A stretch of DNA of 64,000 nucleotides. It comes from Desulfolutivibrio sulfoxidireducens. Lineage in GTDB: Bacteria; Desulfobacterota; Desulfovibrionia; Desulfovibrionales; Desulfovibrionaceae. Both the position numbers and the translations under genes were made by a program. The stretch is taken from NCBI RefSeq assembly GCF_013376475.1, contig NZ_CP045508.1, forward strand, positions 2,640,001 to 2,704,000. The letters run 5' to 3'. Below the pieces are notes generated by a model, which searched no databases, was not told the origin of the DNA, and saw only the letters and a program-made list of their open reading frames with translations. Positions within the stretch are counted from its first letter, which is position 1, and each line of letters begins with the position of its first letter. Below, in pieces: positions 24,357-35,642 of the stretch.

Positions 24357-27332
24357 TTATATGGTTGCGCCGCGCGATTTGGCCGTTGCCCTCATGATGA
24401 CGTCCTTGAGTGCCGCCATGTCCACCGGTTTGGCGATGTAGTCGTCCATTCCGGCGGCCAGGAATCTCTCCCTGTCCCCATCCATGGCATACGCGGTCAA
24501 GGCGATGATCGGGATGTGGGACTTCGCCGTGAATTCGGGAGCGCCGCGGATGATCCGCGTCGCCTCGACGCCATCCATGACCGGCATCTGGACATCCATG
24601 ACGATCAGCTCGAAATCACCCTGACGAAGGCATTCCAGGGCCTGTCTGCCGTCCCGGGCGGTGGTCACAGCATACCCGGCTCTTTCCAGCAGGATATTCA
24701 TGGACAACAGGTTGACGGCCTCATCCTCGACCAAAAGGATCCGCGCCCTGCCGCCGCCCCGGGCCGATTCGGCGCCAGCGGCGATATCCACCATGCCGCG
24801 GGATTGCGTCCGCGCGCCGAACGGCAAGACGACGTGCGCCGAGGTGCCCGCCCCTTCCTCGCTCTCTATGCATATCTCTCCACCCATGAGCCGGGTCAGG
24901 CGGCGAACGATGGCCAGCCCCAGGCCTCCCCCCTGATAACGGCGGAGGTAAGACCCCTCGACCTGGGTGAATGGCTCGAAGATATCCGACAGCCTGTCAT
25001 CGGGGATGCCGATCCCGGTGTCGGTTATGGAGAAGAGGACCCGACAGGGGAGTTCCCCGGGTGGGGAAACCGGGGCTATGCCGATCTCGACGCCGCCCCG
25101 CGCGGTGAACTTCACCGCGTTGCCCACGAGGTTGAAAAGGATTTGCCGCAGCCGGGCCTCGTCACCGACAAGTTCGGACGGCATGCCGTGGTCGATGCGG
25201 CACGTGAGCGTCAGCCCTTTGGCGCCGGCCTCCAAGGCGAAGAGGTCGTTGATCGATCGGCTTATCTCGTGGATGTCGAAGGGGGCCGCCAGAATGGCCA
25301 GCCGGCCCGACTCGATGGCCGAAAGATCCAGAATGTCGCTTAAAAGGCGGGTCAACCGTTTTGAGGCCATGATGGCGTGGAGGAGATACTCGCTTTGTTC
25401 CCCGCTTAAGGGCGTGTCCTGCAATACCTGGAGCATACCCATGATGCCGTTGAGCGGGGTGCGTATCTCATGGCTCATGTTGGCCAAAAATTCGCTTTTG
25501 GCCTTGTTCGCGGCCTCGGCCTTGACCGCCAGTTCCTTGGCTTGGGCCAATGCGTCGCGCAACGCCTTTTCGGCCATGACCTTCTCGGTGACGTCCCTCG
25601 AAAAGATGGCGAACTGGACGGCCTTGCCCGCGTCGTCAAGGATGGGGAAAATCCTGACATGGTACCACCTGCCTTCGTGTATCTCCTCGCTATCGACGCA
25701 ATGCCCGGTGCGGGCGCTTTCTTTCATGCCTTCCCGGCGACAGGCGGCGATGTCGGGGGGCAGAAAGTCGTCAAGGTTGTTGCCGACCATGTCCTGGGGC
25801 TCGAGGCCGCGCCGCTTGGCCCCCCATTCGTTGACGGCCAGGATGGCGCCCGTGGCATCTATAAGCAACACCGAGTCCGTGGCGGCGTTGAACAGGCCCC
25901 TGATTTGCCGTTCGCCCGTCCAGAGGGCCTCCATCGTCCTCTGGCGGTCAATGGCCACGGCGTAAAGGCCAGCCAGGTGCGAAACGGCTTCCATATTCCT
26001 GTCCGTATACCCGTCCGGCGTGTTGGCGAGCGCGATCAGGCCGATCAACATGTCCCCGATCAGCGCCGGGACGGCGAGAAAGTTGCGCAGATGGATATGT
26101 CCGCCCGGGATACCGGTGGACGATGGGTGCGCCGCGGGAGCGTTGGTGTAGAAGGGACAGCATGAGTTGAGGGCCTGCCCCCAAAGGCTCGGATACCGTC
26201 CGTCCGGGCCGGGGGGAAAGGTGACCCGCGCTTGTCCTTCCTCTACCCGGCATTCCTTCCCCATCATCGGCGTCAGGGTGTAACACACAAGATCGCCGGT
26301 CCTCGGGTCGATCACCCCGACGAAACCATGAACGCTGCCGGTCAAAAGCTTGGAGAAGTACAGGGTGGTGTCCGCGATGTCCGGGAACGTCGTGGCCTTG
26401 GCGATCAAGGCCCCCGACAGTTCGGACATGGCCTTGTTGATGGCCAACTCCACGGTCAGCTTGTCTTCGGCCTGCTTGCGGTCGGTGATGTCCCGGTTGC
26501 TGGCCCGCCTTCCCAGCGGGGTGCCGTCGTCCCTGGCGATGGCCACGCAGTGGTGGTTGATCCAGACGTGTTTTCCCGACAGGTGCACGATGCGGAAATC
26601 CATGTTGCAGGCTGCGTTGCTGTCCGCCTCGCTGGCCCGCGAATGCTTGTCGAAAATGGCCCTGTCTTCCGGATGCACGATCCGCCGCAAGAGATCCGGG
26701 TCGGAAACGAACGCCTCGGCCGTGTATCCGGTGACCAATTCGCTGGAGGGAGAGACCCAGACCAGCCGGTTGTCCGGGCCGATCCAGTACTCCCAGTCAT
26801 AGGTGAAATCGGCCACGGTCCGGAACATCTCTTCGCTCTCCCTCAGGGTGGCGCTGGCTTGCTCGAGATCGGCGGTGCGCTGCCGCACCCGCTCGCCCAG
26901 CATGTCCCGCGAGCGCTGCAGGGAGACCATGCACCGCATCAGTCCGAGATGGGCCTTGACCCGGGCCAGCACTTCCTCATGCTGGAAGGGCTTGGTGATG
27001 TAGTCGACCCCTCCGGCCTGGAAGCCCTTTATTTTGTCGGCCGTATCCCCAAGGGCGCTGATGAAGATCACGGGGATATCCTTGAGCGCGGCTTCTTTCT
27101 TGAGGCAGCCGCAGACCTCGAATCCGTCCATGCCCGGCATCCGCACGTCGAGCAGGATCAGATCGGGCGGAGATGTCCTGGCCGCGTTCAGGGCTGACAT
27201 CCCGTCCTGGGCCGGCATCACCCGGTACCCGGACCGTTCGAGTATCTCGCACAACTGCCTGAGATTGGCGGGCAAGTCGTCCACGACCAAAACGACGGGG
27301 GGGGGTTCTTCACTTTCGCGGCCTTGCGTCAT
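24357..27332 (-). CDS. Hybrid histidine kinase REC-PAS-GAF-PAS-HisKA-HATPase-REC
   Basis: A 991-residue, apparently soluble kinase. The ATG at 27332 (MTQGRESEEP) has GGAG 5 nt upstream, preferred over codons further upstream. Domains: receiver 13-128 (D62 in LILLDVRMPGMDG), PAS 170-285 ending DITDRKQAE, GAF about 320-465, PAS 475-590, HisKA with H621, HATPase (FNLVGNAVKF, DTGIGIPD, GGGLGLAIV) and C-terminal receiver with D913. The input receiver lets it accept phosphate from another kinase. It lies about 100 bp after the 368-residue kinase, and their N-terminal receivers are close paralogues. Its C-terminal half is similar to the CxxCH kinase downstream. Confidence 0.95.
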   Translation of the reverse strand: MTQGRESEEPPPVVLVVDDLPANLRQLCEILERSGYRVMPAQDGMSALNAARTSPPDLILLDVRMPGMDGFEVCGCLKKEAALKDIPVIFISALGDTADKIKGFQAGGVDYITKPFQHEEVLARVKAHLGLMRCMVSLQRSRDMLGERVRQRTADLEQASATLRESEEMFRTVADFTYDWEYWIGPDNRLVWVSPSSELVTGYTAEAFVSDPDLLRRIVHPEDRAIFDKHSRASEADSNAACNMDFRIVHLSGKHVWINHHCVAIARDDGTPLGRRASNRDITDRKQAEDKLTVELAINKAMSELSGALIAKATTFPDIADTTLYFSKLLTGSVHGFVGVIDPRTGDLVCYTLTPMMGKECRVEEGQARVTFPPGPDGRYPSLWGQALNSCCPFYTNAPAAHPSSTGIPGGHIHLRNFLAVPALIGDMLIGLIALANTPDGYTDRNMEAVSHLAGLYAVAIDRQRTMEALWTGERQIRGLFNAATDSVLLIDATGAILAVNEWGAKRRGLEPQDMVGNNLDDFLPPDIAACRREGMKESARTGHCVDSEEIHEGRWYHVRIFPILDDAGKAVQFAIFSRDVTEKVMAEKALRDALAQAKELAVKAEAANKAKSEFLANMSHEIRTPLNGIMGMLQVLQDTPLSGEQSEYLLHAIMASKRLTRLLSDILDLSAIESGRLAILAAPFDIHEISRSINDLFALEAGAKGLTLTCRIDHGMPSELVGDEARLRQILFNLVGNAVKFTARGGVEIGIAPVSPPGELPCRVLFSITDTGIGIPDDRLSDIFEPFTQVEGSYLRRYQGGGLGLAIVRRLTRLMGGEICIESEEGAGTSAHVVLPFGARTQSRGMVDIAAGAESARGGGRARILLVEDEAVNLLSMNILLERAGYAVTTARDGRQALECLRQGDFELIVMDVQMPVMDGVEATRIIRGAPEFTAKSHIPIIALTAYAMDGDRERFLAAGMDDYIAKPVDMAALKDVIMRATAKSRGATI

Positions 27333-27433
27333 GTAAACTCCGGATCGTGCGGCGTTCAAGGATTATTCCCTACTCTCCCAACTCCGTCATCGCAGCCCGG
27401 GGAGGGACCGATTGGACCTGTTCGCGGCGTCTT

Positions 27434-28536
27434 TCATCCCATCGGCATCCGCCCCAAGGTTATCTCGACCGTGGTGCCAAGGCCCGGCTGGGAATGGATT
27501 TCCAGGCTTCCGTAATGCTCTTGGGCGATACGGGAGGCCATGGTCAGGCCCATGCCGATACCCACCGCCTTGGTCGTGAAAAACGGATCGAGAACCCAGG
27601 TCAGCTCGGTTTCAGGGATCCCCCGGCCGTTGTCCGAGACCTCGATGGAGAGCGCTGTATTCTTTTTCTTGATGCGCAGTGTGATCGCGCCCCGTGGCTG
27701 GTCAAAGGCCTCGATTGAGTTGGTGAGCACCGCGCAAAGGGCCTGGAAAACGAGCTCATCATCCACAGGGAAGAACAGCGGCTCGACGTCCACGGTCCAG
27801 TCCACGGTTTTCGCCAACACGGCGGCGGTTTTGTCCGCCTTTGCGCGGACTCTCTCGATGAGCTCCGGCAGATACATCTCTCGCCGGTCCTTGAGGCGCA
27901 GGGACGCATATTCATGCACGGCCTGGATGATGTGCTCGATTCTCGCGGCGGCGCTTTTGATCCCTTCAAGGTATTCCCGTTGCGGATGTTTGAGTCTCTT
28001 TTCTCCGAGCAACAGAGTGGCGAAACCGGATATGATGGTTATGGGGTTGCGCAACTGGTGGGAGACGGCATCGGATATTTTCTGGAGGCTTTCCAATCGT
28101 TGGGAGGTTTGCAGGGCCAGGCAATGCTGCAGGGTGAGACGGAACCGCCTCAAGTCGAGGTGGGTCTTCACGCGGGCCAGCACTTCCTCATGCTGGAACG
28201 GCTTGGTGATGTAATCGACCCCTCCGGCATCATACGCCTTGAGTTTATCCTCGATATCCCCAAGGGCGCTGATGAAGATCACGGGGACATCCTTGAGCGC
28301 CGGATTCGCTTTGAGACGACAGCAGACCTCGAAACCGTCCATGCCAGGCATCCGGATGTCAAGCAGGATCAAGTCCGGCGGGAACGATTCGGCGGCCTTG
28401 AGCGCTGTCGCCCCATCCTGGGCCGGCATCACCCGGTATCCGCTCATCGCGAGCATCTCGCACAATTGCCGAAGGTTGGCGGCAATGTCGTCCACGACCA
28501 GGATGACCGAAGGGATGTCAACCTCCATGCCGGTAA

Positions 28537-28540
<4 letters not shown>
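27434..28540 (-). CDS. REC-histidine kinase (response regulator fused to kinase)
   Basis: A 368-residue soluble protein. The N-terminal receiver has D61 (LILLDIRMPGMDG) and K113 (ITKPF). The HisKA segment has H161 (SDAVSHQLRNPITIISG), and an HATPase domain follows (SDNGRGIPE, GIGMGLTMA). There is no membrane segment and no C-terminal receiver. The GTG start at 28540 overlaps the stop of the upstream kinase (GTGA), so translation is coupled. The architecture suggests an intermediate that takes phosphate from the membrane kinase and changes its own kinase output; this is inference. Confidence 0.94.
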
Positions 28541-31179
<2,639 letters not shown>

Positions 31180-31180
31180 G

Positions 31181-32140
31181 TCATTCCTCCGGATTGCGGA
31201 CACTGGCCTTGAACCGCGCAAGAAACTCATGAACCGGGGCATAGGTGGCGTTATCGGCCGGAACAAAGCTGGAGAGCGGCAACCTCTCAAGGATGGCCCG
31301 GCCATCCGGCGACTCTTGCAGACTGAAAAGGATGGCGGCCACCCTGTCCCTGACCGGTCCGGGGATATCCCCGCGCACCACCAATCCATTGCTCGGCAAA
31401 GGATCGGTCTGCCATTTCACATAGAGATCCCTGGCTATGTCCGGACGGTCTTTCTGGAAGTTACGCCAGGGTGGAGGCCATGTGGCGCCGGCCGCCGACT
31501 GTTTCACGTACACGCTCATGATGGAGGACTCCTGCGATCCCGCGTAGAGGTTGTCCACCTCGGATCTGACGTCCACCCCGTGCTCCATGAGAAACATCTG
31601 GGGCATCATGGTGGCGGCCAGGGCGGTGGGGGCGGGATAGGAGATGGTCTTGCCCCGCAGGTCGGAGACATCCTTGATGGGAGAATCCTTCCGCAGCAGG
31701 ATGATGCCTCGGAAATCCTCATCATTGCCCATTTTTCCGAAAATCACATATCCGTGTTCCACCGAGCGGATGGTTTGATATGGATTGGGCAGTGCGAAGT
31801 GAAAATGTCCGCTGTACAATTTTTCATCAAAAGATTCGTAGCTGCGGGACGCCTCGAGGGTCAGTTCGATGTTCGCTGTTTTCAGCCTAGAATTGAGATA
31901 TTCGATCAGCGGCCCGTACACCTCGTGCAACTTTTTGGGGTTATGCAGCGGGTGCACCCCGAAGACATACCGGCCGATCTCCTGGGCTGGCTCCGGACCG
32001 TATGTCGGGGAATATGCCCGCTCATCGTCCTTCTCACAGCCCGGAGCAAGGAAGGCAAGGAGAACCAGCACGGCAAGGCCGGCCACATGTCGCGGCAACG
32101 GCGCGGCCGATGGAGAAGCGGTCACAGCATCATTGGGCAT
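31181..32140 (-). CDS. PhnD-like periplasmic substrate-binding lipoprotein
   Basis: A 319-residue protein. The ATG at 32140 (MPNDAVTASP) follows AAAGGAG, so the longer open frame is not used. A signal peptide ends in the lipobox LAPGC with C35 as the lipidated residue. The mature part resembles the phosphate/phosphite/phosphonate-binding PhnD family (FGVHPLHNPKKLHEVYGPLI, FHFALPNPYQTI, DVSDLRGKTISYP). No ABC permease or ATPase is nearby; the next gene is a membrane kinase 1 bp downstream. It therefore most likely acts as a ligand sensor for that kinase rather than in transport. The ligand is unknown. Confidence 0.92.
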   Translation of the reverse strand: MPNDAVTASPSAAPLPRHVAGLAVLVLLAFLAPGCEKDDERAYSPTYGPEPAQEIGRYVFGVHPLHNPKKLHEVYGPLIEYLNSRLKTANIELTLEASRSYESFDEKLYSGHFHFALPNPYQTIRSVEHGYVIFGKMGNDEDFRGIILLRKDSPIKDVSDLRGKTISYPAPTALAATMMPQMFLMEHGVDVRSEVDNLYAGSQESSIMSVYVKQSAAGATWPPPWRNFQKDRPDIARDLYVKWQTDPLPSNGLVVRGDIPGPVRDRVAAILFSLQESPDGRAILERLPLSSFVPADNATYAPVHEFLARFKASVRNPEE

Positions 32141-32586
32141 GCCTTTCTCCTTTGGTTCCCATCCGGCGAAATGTCTTCGCCCTCCCGGCCTTCGCGCCGT
32201 CCGCGGCCGGCCAGGAATTCCCCCAATCCGCCGGACGCATGGCAACGGGAGTTCCCGGGAAGGGAGGACATACCTTCTTTCCTAAAGCCTCAGGCGGCAT
32301 GAAGTCGAGGACAGAATGCCGCTTCCCGGTATTTTCACTGGGCCATTCCCAGGCAAAGCCAGGCTATCCACGGCGAAGGGGGGACACAAGGCCATAAAAA
32401 GACGAAAGAGGCCCTCAAGGCAGCGGGCGCGCATCGCCCTCAACTACCCGTTGAAAAATGGAGCTTAACCCCCTTTTGGTGAACGTAACACATTGATATG
32501 TTGCGCGAGTTAGGAGAAAAATGCCTTTTTCAACAGGCTGTCAGGCTGAATTATCTGTGCACCGGCCTCAGGCGGGACTGGAACGC
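32141..32586. other. Leader of the sensor-kinase operon with an 85-bp inverted-repeat element
   Basis: No gene is supported. GTTGAAAAA at 32450-32458 and TTTTTCAAC at 32526-32534 form an inverted pair bounding about 85 bp. This is similar in form to small non-coding interspersed repeats, but no second copy was seen in the window. The promoter of the lipoprotein-kinase operon should lie here and was not identified. Confidence 0.5.
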
Positions 32587-32620
32587 AAAAAGAAAGGCCC
32601 CATCCGTGAAGGACAGGGCC
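32587..32620 (-). terminator. Intrinsic terminator of candidate RNA
   Basis: On the minus strand a 10-bp stem with two G-T wobbles (GGCCCTGTCC with GGATGGGGCC, 32620-32611 and 32605-32596) and a 5-nt loop are followed by TTTCTTTTT (32595-32587). Confidence 0.85.
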
Positions 32621-32829
32621 AGTAGGAGTGATCTCGATCAATTTTCTTGTATTTTTCAGAAGCTGTCCTAGCCAATCCTGTAGAGCCGGTGGTTACTCCA
32701 CCTTAAGTTTGCCAGTTCTTGTACTTTCACTGGCCTTTGTTCGCTCTACATCGAAAAAACTGTTCATCTTCAATCTGGCCCAATGGTCTCGCCTCCGTTG
32801 AGGTTGCAACCAAGAATCACCTTGGACAC
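32587..32829 (-). ncRNA. Candidate structured non-coding RNA (about 243 nt), class unknown
   Basis: A gene-free stretch bounded by a promoter-like site and an intrinsic terminator. The sequence supports a three-way junction: an 8-bp closing helix TGTAGAGC/GCTCTACA (32743-32750 with 32679-32686) encloses hairpin GCCAGT/ACTGGC (32711-32716 with 32729-32734) and hairpin GGTGG/CCACC (32688-32692 with 32698-32702). A 5' hairpin CCAAG/CTTGG also forms. GGGCCAG (minus strand, 32781-32775) could pair with CTGGCCC (32622-32616), which would melt the base of the terminator, so an attenuator is an alternative to a free small RNA. I could not match it to 6S, SRP, RNase P or tmRNA, nor to riboswitch classes I know by sequence. 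Confidence 0.6.
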
Positions 32830-32835
32830 GACTAC

Positions 32836-32864
32836 CATATAGGCCCGGGCCCGATGCTTGTCTA
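32836..32864 (-). promoter_or_regulatory. Sigma70-like promoter of candidate RNA
   Basis: On the minus strand TAGACA (32864-32859) and TATATG (32841-32836) are separated by exactly 17 bp. The spacer holds the palindrome GGGCCCGGGCC. Transcription would start near 32829, at the edge of a structured, gene-free region. Confidence 0.6.
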
Positions 32865-33026
32865 GGGGTATTTCAACAAATGACCGCGCCGGCGGAATCT
32901 CGGGGGCTTCCCCGCCTCGGAGAACTCCTCGATCGCGCCGAAAAGGACCACGCCAGGCCGCAGCCGCCGAGCGCCAGCCAGGGCGAAGGTGTTCCGGACC
33001 GTATCGGGTTTCTTCGAATCATGAGG

Positions 33027-33109
33027 TGGTGCGAGAGGGGGGACTCGAACCCCCACGCCGAGGCGCTGGATCCTAAATCCAGTGCGTCTACCAATTCCGC
33101 CACTCTCGC
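33027..33109 (-). tRNA. tRNA-Leu (anticodon UAG), CCA encoded
   Basis: The acceptor stem GCGAGAG/CTCTCGC, the D arm, anticodon stem CTGGA/TCCAG with loop TTTAGGA (anticodon TAG at 33075-33073), a long class II variable arm (CGCCTCGGCG) and the T arm GGGGGTTCGAGTCCCCC are all present. The terminal CCA is encoded at 33029-33027. It reads CUA and, by wobble, other CUN leucine codons. Confidence 0.97.
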
Positions 33110-33176
33110 ACGTGTGAAGCGGTCCCCATATCGCATCCGGCCAGAACGGACAACAGCCATACGCGCCAGGGACGCG

Positions 33177-33197
33177 AAAAAACGCCGCGTGACGCGG
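33177..33197 (-). terminator. Terminator behind thiDN
   Basis: On the minus strand CCGCG-TCA-CGCGG (33197-33185) is followed by CG and six T residues (33182-33177), about 30 bp past the thiDN stop. The stem is short but GC-only. Confidence 0.7.
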
Positions 33198-33227
33198 GGA
33201 TGCCGACATCGCGCGGCCGCGGGGAGG

Positions 33228-34610
33228 TTACAGCGCGGCCAGAATCAGCTCGATCTTGGACAGCACGTCATCCGTGTCCCGTCCGAGAATCCGGAGCATG
33301 GGCTCCTTGCCGGTCTCGCCCGGGTCGCACACGGCATCCACCGAGGCCGGATCGGGATGCTCCAAAAGGGCCTTGCGCGTGCCCCACTCCAGGGTACTTC
33401 CCTCGCGGTCCTTGATGTCCCGGGGCTCGTCCTTGCGGTTGAACCAGGCCGCCGTAAGCCCGGCCCGGGACAGGGCCGCCAGGGTGCGCTCGGAGTAACG
33501 CGCGTTGACCGCGCAGGCCACCCCGGGGACCACCGAGGCCGCCGCCAGCACCACCTTGGCCATGTGCGAGGAGGCCCCGAAGGCCGGCCCGGCAGGGATG
33601 TAGATGAAACCGTCGCGGCTTCGGGTGATGCGCCCGGCGAACGCGGCCACATCCCCGATGGCCTGGGGCCAGGGCGCGGCCAGGGCCAGATTCATGGACA
33701 CCTCCGGGACAAGCGCGGCCAGGCCGTCCATGCGCAGCATCCGGCGGGCGGCCCGGCGCATCTCGTCCAGGACCAGGAGCCTGGCCCGCACGCGCAGATA
33801 CGGGGCTAGATGGTGCGGCGGCCCGCTGCCGGCCCCAAGGTCGTAGGCCGCCCGCAGGCACAGGTGCAGATAGTCCCGGGCGCGGCCCACGGCTGTCTCC
33901 AGGTCGTGCCCCAGGGCCAGGTTGGCGGCTATGGCTGCGGACAGGGTGCAGCCCGTGCCGTGGGTGTTTTTCGTGGCTACCCGGGGCCGGACGATTTCCA
34001 CCTGACGGCCGTCCCGGAAAAAAAGCAGGTCCGTCACCATGTCCCCGCTGGCCGCGCCGTGACCGCCCTTGAGCAGCACCGCCCCGGACCCCATGTCCAG
34101 GATGCGCCGGGCGGCCTGGCGGGCCGTGTCCGGATCGCCGACCTCGACGCCGGTGAGCTCCCGGGCCTCGGGCAGATTCGGGGTGACCAGGGCCGCCAGG
34201 GGCAGGAGGCGTTCCCGCACGGCGGCCACGGCCTCCGGTTCGAGCAGGCGGGCCCCGGACTGGCTCACGCACACGGGATCGACCACCAGGGGGAAGGCCG
34301 CGCCTGAAAGCTTTTCGGCCACGGCGCACACGATGGGCGCGGAGAAAAGCATGCCGGTCTTGGCCGCCCGGATGGGGAAATCCGCGAGCACGGCGTCAAG
34401 CTGCGCGGCCGCGAACTCCGGGGGCGGGGCGTGTATGCCGGTGACGGCGGCGGTGTTCTGGGCGGTCAGGGCGGTGATCGCCGAGAGCCCGTAACAGCCC
34501 TGCATCATGAAGGTCTTGAGATCGGCCTGGATGCCCGCCCCGCCGCCGGAATCGGAGCCGGCCACGGTCAGGACGCACGGGGGGGGTGGGGAAAGCGTGG
34601 CACGGTTCAT
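33228..34610 (-). CDS. thiDN: Bifunctional HMP(-P) kinase / thiamine-phosphate synthase (ThiD-ThiN fusion)
   Basis: A 460-residue protein. Residues 1-265 are Thi[19 protein letters not shown] is the pyrimidine-binding N-terminus and [14 protein letters not shown] the nucleotide-binding and catalytic loop. They phosphorylate hydroxymethylpyrimidine and its monophosphate. Residues about 285-460 match ThiN (ThiP_synth), the ThiE analogue that joins HMP-PP and thiazole phosphate. Both steps lie at the end of thiamine biosynthesis in the cytoplasm. The ATG at 34610 overlaps the stop of the preceding membrane-protein gene by 4 bp (ATGA). A terminator follows the stop codon. Confidence 0.93.
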   Translation of the reverse strand: MNRATLSPPPPCVLTVAGSDSGGGAGIQADLKTFMMQGCYGLSAITALTAQNTAAVTGIHAPPPEFAAAQLDAVLADFPIRAAKTGMLFSAPIVCAVAEKLSGAAFPLVVDPVCVSQSGARLLEPEAVAAVRERLLPLAALVTPNLPEARELTGVEVGDPDTARQAARRILDMGSGAVLLKGGHGAASGDMVTDLLFFRDGRQVEIVRPRVATKNTHGTGCTLSAAIAANLALGHDLETAVGRARDYLHLCLRAAYDLGAGSGPPHHLAPYLRVRARLLVLDEMRRAARRMLRMDGLAALVPEVSMNLALAAPWPQAIGDVAAFAGRITRSRDGFIYIPAGPAFGASSHMAKVVLAAASVVPGVACAVNARYSERTLAALSRAGLTAAWFNRKDEPRDIKDREGSTLEWGTRKALLEHPDPASVDAVCDPGETGKEPMLRILGRDTDDVLSKIELILAAL

Positions 34611-35578
34611 GATTCGGTTTCCTCCTCAAGGCCTTCGTCGCTTTCGCGAATGCGTTTGATGCTCAGGCCGCTTCTGGCCAGAATGAGCACGCCGACAAGG
34701 GTCACCGGGATGTATTGCAGCATGTGCAGCACCACGCCGGCGGCCAGGGCCTGTTCCTTGTCGATGCCGAAAAGGCCCAGGGAAAAGACCACGGCCGCCT
34801 CGAAGACCCCGAAGGCCCCGGGCGAGGACGGCATGGCCATGCCCAGGGCCGACAGCACGAACACGGCCGCGGCCTGGCCCATGGTCAGGGGCAGAGAGGC
34901 CACCCACAGAAGCACCAGAAAGCTGATCGCCGCGTACAGCGCCCAGCACAGGGCCGTGTACAGCCCCAGGACAGCCAGGAACCCGGGCGTGACCCCGTGC
35001 AGGATCTGCAGCTTGATGTCGGCCAGAAAGGCGGACAGCCGGGCCGAGGGCATGAGGTCGATGATTTTTTCCACCAGGGAGGGGAAGGTCCGAACCACGA
35101 AAAGGGCCGCCCAGATGCCGCCGACACAGGCGGCCAGGGGCACGAAGGCCAGGTTGACCTTGAAATGGGCGGCCACCACCAACCCCATGGCCAACAGGGC
35201 GTTTAAGTCGAAAAATCGCTCCCAAAAGACCATGGTCACGCCCTTGGACAGGGAGAAGCCCCCGGCCTGGCGCAGATAAAAGGCCTTGGCCAGTTCCCCG
35301 AGCTTGGCCGGAATGATGTTGTTCACGGCCATGCCCAGAAAAAACGCCCTGACGCACAGCCAAAACCCGGCGGAATGGCCGGTGAGGTAGTTGAAGCGCA
35401 GGGCCATGGCCGCGTATCCCAGAAAGGAGAAGGCCACGGTGCAAAATATCGCCCATACGCCGTAGCCGGACAGGGCATGCCACAACTGGCCGAAATCCAC
35501 GCCCCAGAAGGCGTAGGCCAGACACGCCGCCACCAGCCCGAAGCGCAGGGCGAAACCGACGGATTTTTTCACGAGCAT
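34607..35578 (-). CDS. Flippase-like/LPG-synthase-TM domain integral membrane protein (UPF0104)
   Basis: A 323-residue polytopic membrane protein starting [14 protein letters not shown]. The upstream extension of the open frame to 35755 is Arg/Ser-rich and runs into the recD2 gene, so it is not believed. About eight hydrophobic segments and conserved features of the family ([21 protein letters not shown], then [13 protein letters not shown]) identify the lysylphosphatidylglycerol-synthase membrane region also seen in AglD-type proteins. The substrate is unknown; a lipid or lipid-linked sugar is usual for the family. It is translationally coupled to thiDN, with no obvious functional link. The ribosome site is weak. 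Confidence 0.85.
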   Translation of the reverse strand: MLVKKSVGFALRFGLVAACLAYAFWGVDFGQLWHALSGYGVWAIFCTVAFSFLGYAAMALRFNYLTGHSAGFWLCVRAFFLGMAVNNIIPAKLGELAKAFYLRQAGGFSLSKGVTMVFWERFFDLNALLAMGLVVAAHFKVNLAFVPLAACVGGIWAALFVVRTFPSLVEKIIDLMPSARLSAFLADIKLQILHGVTPGFLAVLGLYTALCWALYAAISFLVLLWVASLPLTMGQAAAVFVLSALGMAMPSSPGAFGVFEAAVVFSLGLFGIDKEQALAAGVVLHMLQYIPVTLVGVLILARSGLSIKRIRESDEGLEEETES

Positions 35579-35642
35579 AAATCTTTTTCTTGGTCGCGGC
35601 GTCCGCCTGAAATAAAAAGACGGAAAAAAACGCCCGTCCCGG

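Noticed and set aside
23939-24397. 152-codon plus-strand frame between two kinases
   Set aside because: No family resemblance, poor start context, and it runs into the end of the 991-residue kinase gene.
32858-33809. Plus-strand open frames across the tRNA and thiDN region
   Set aside because: They overlap the tRNA-Leu gene and lie antisense to thiDN; no ribosome site or family match.
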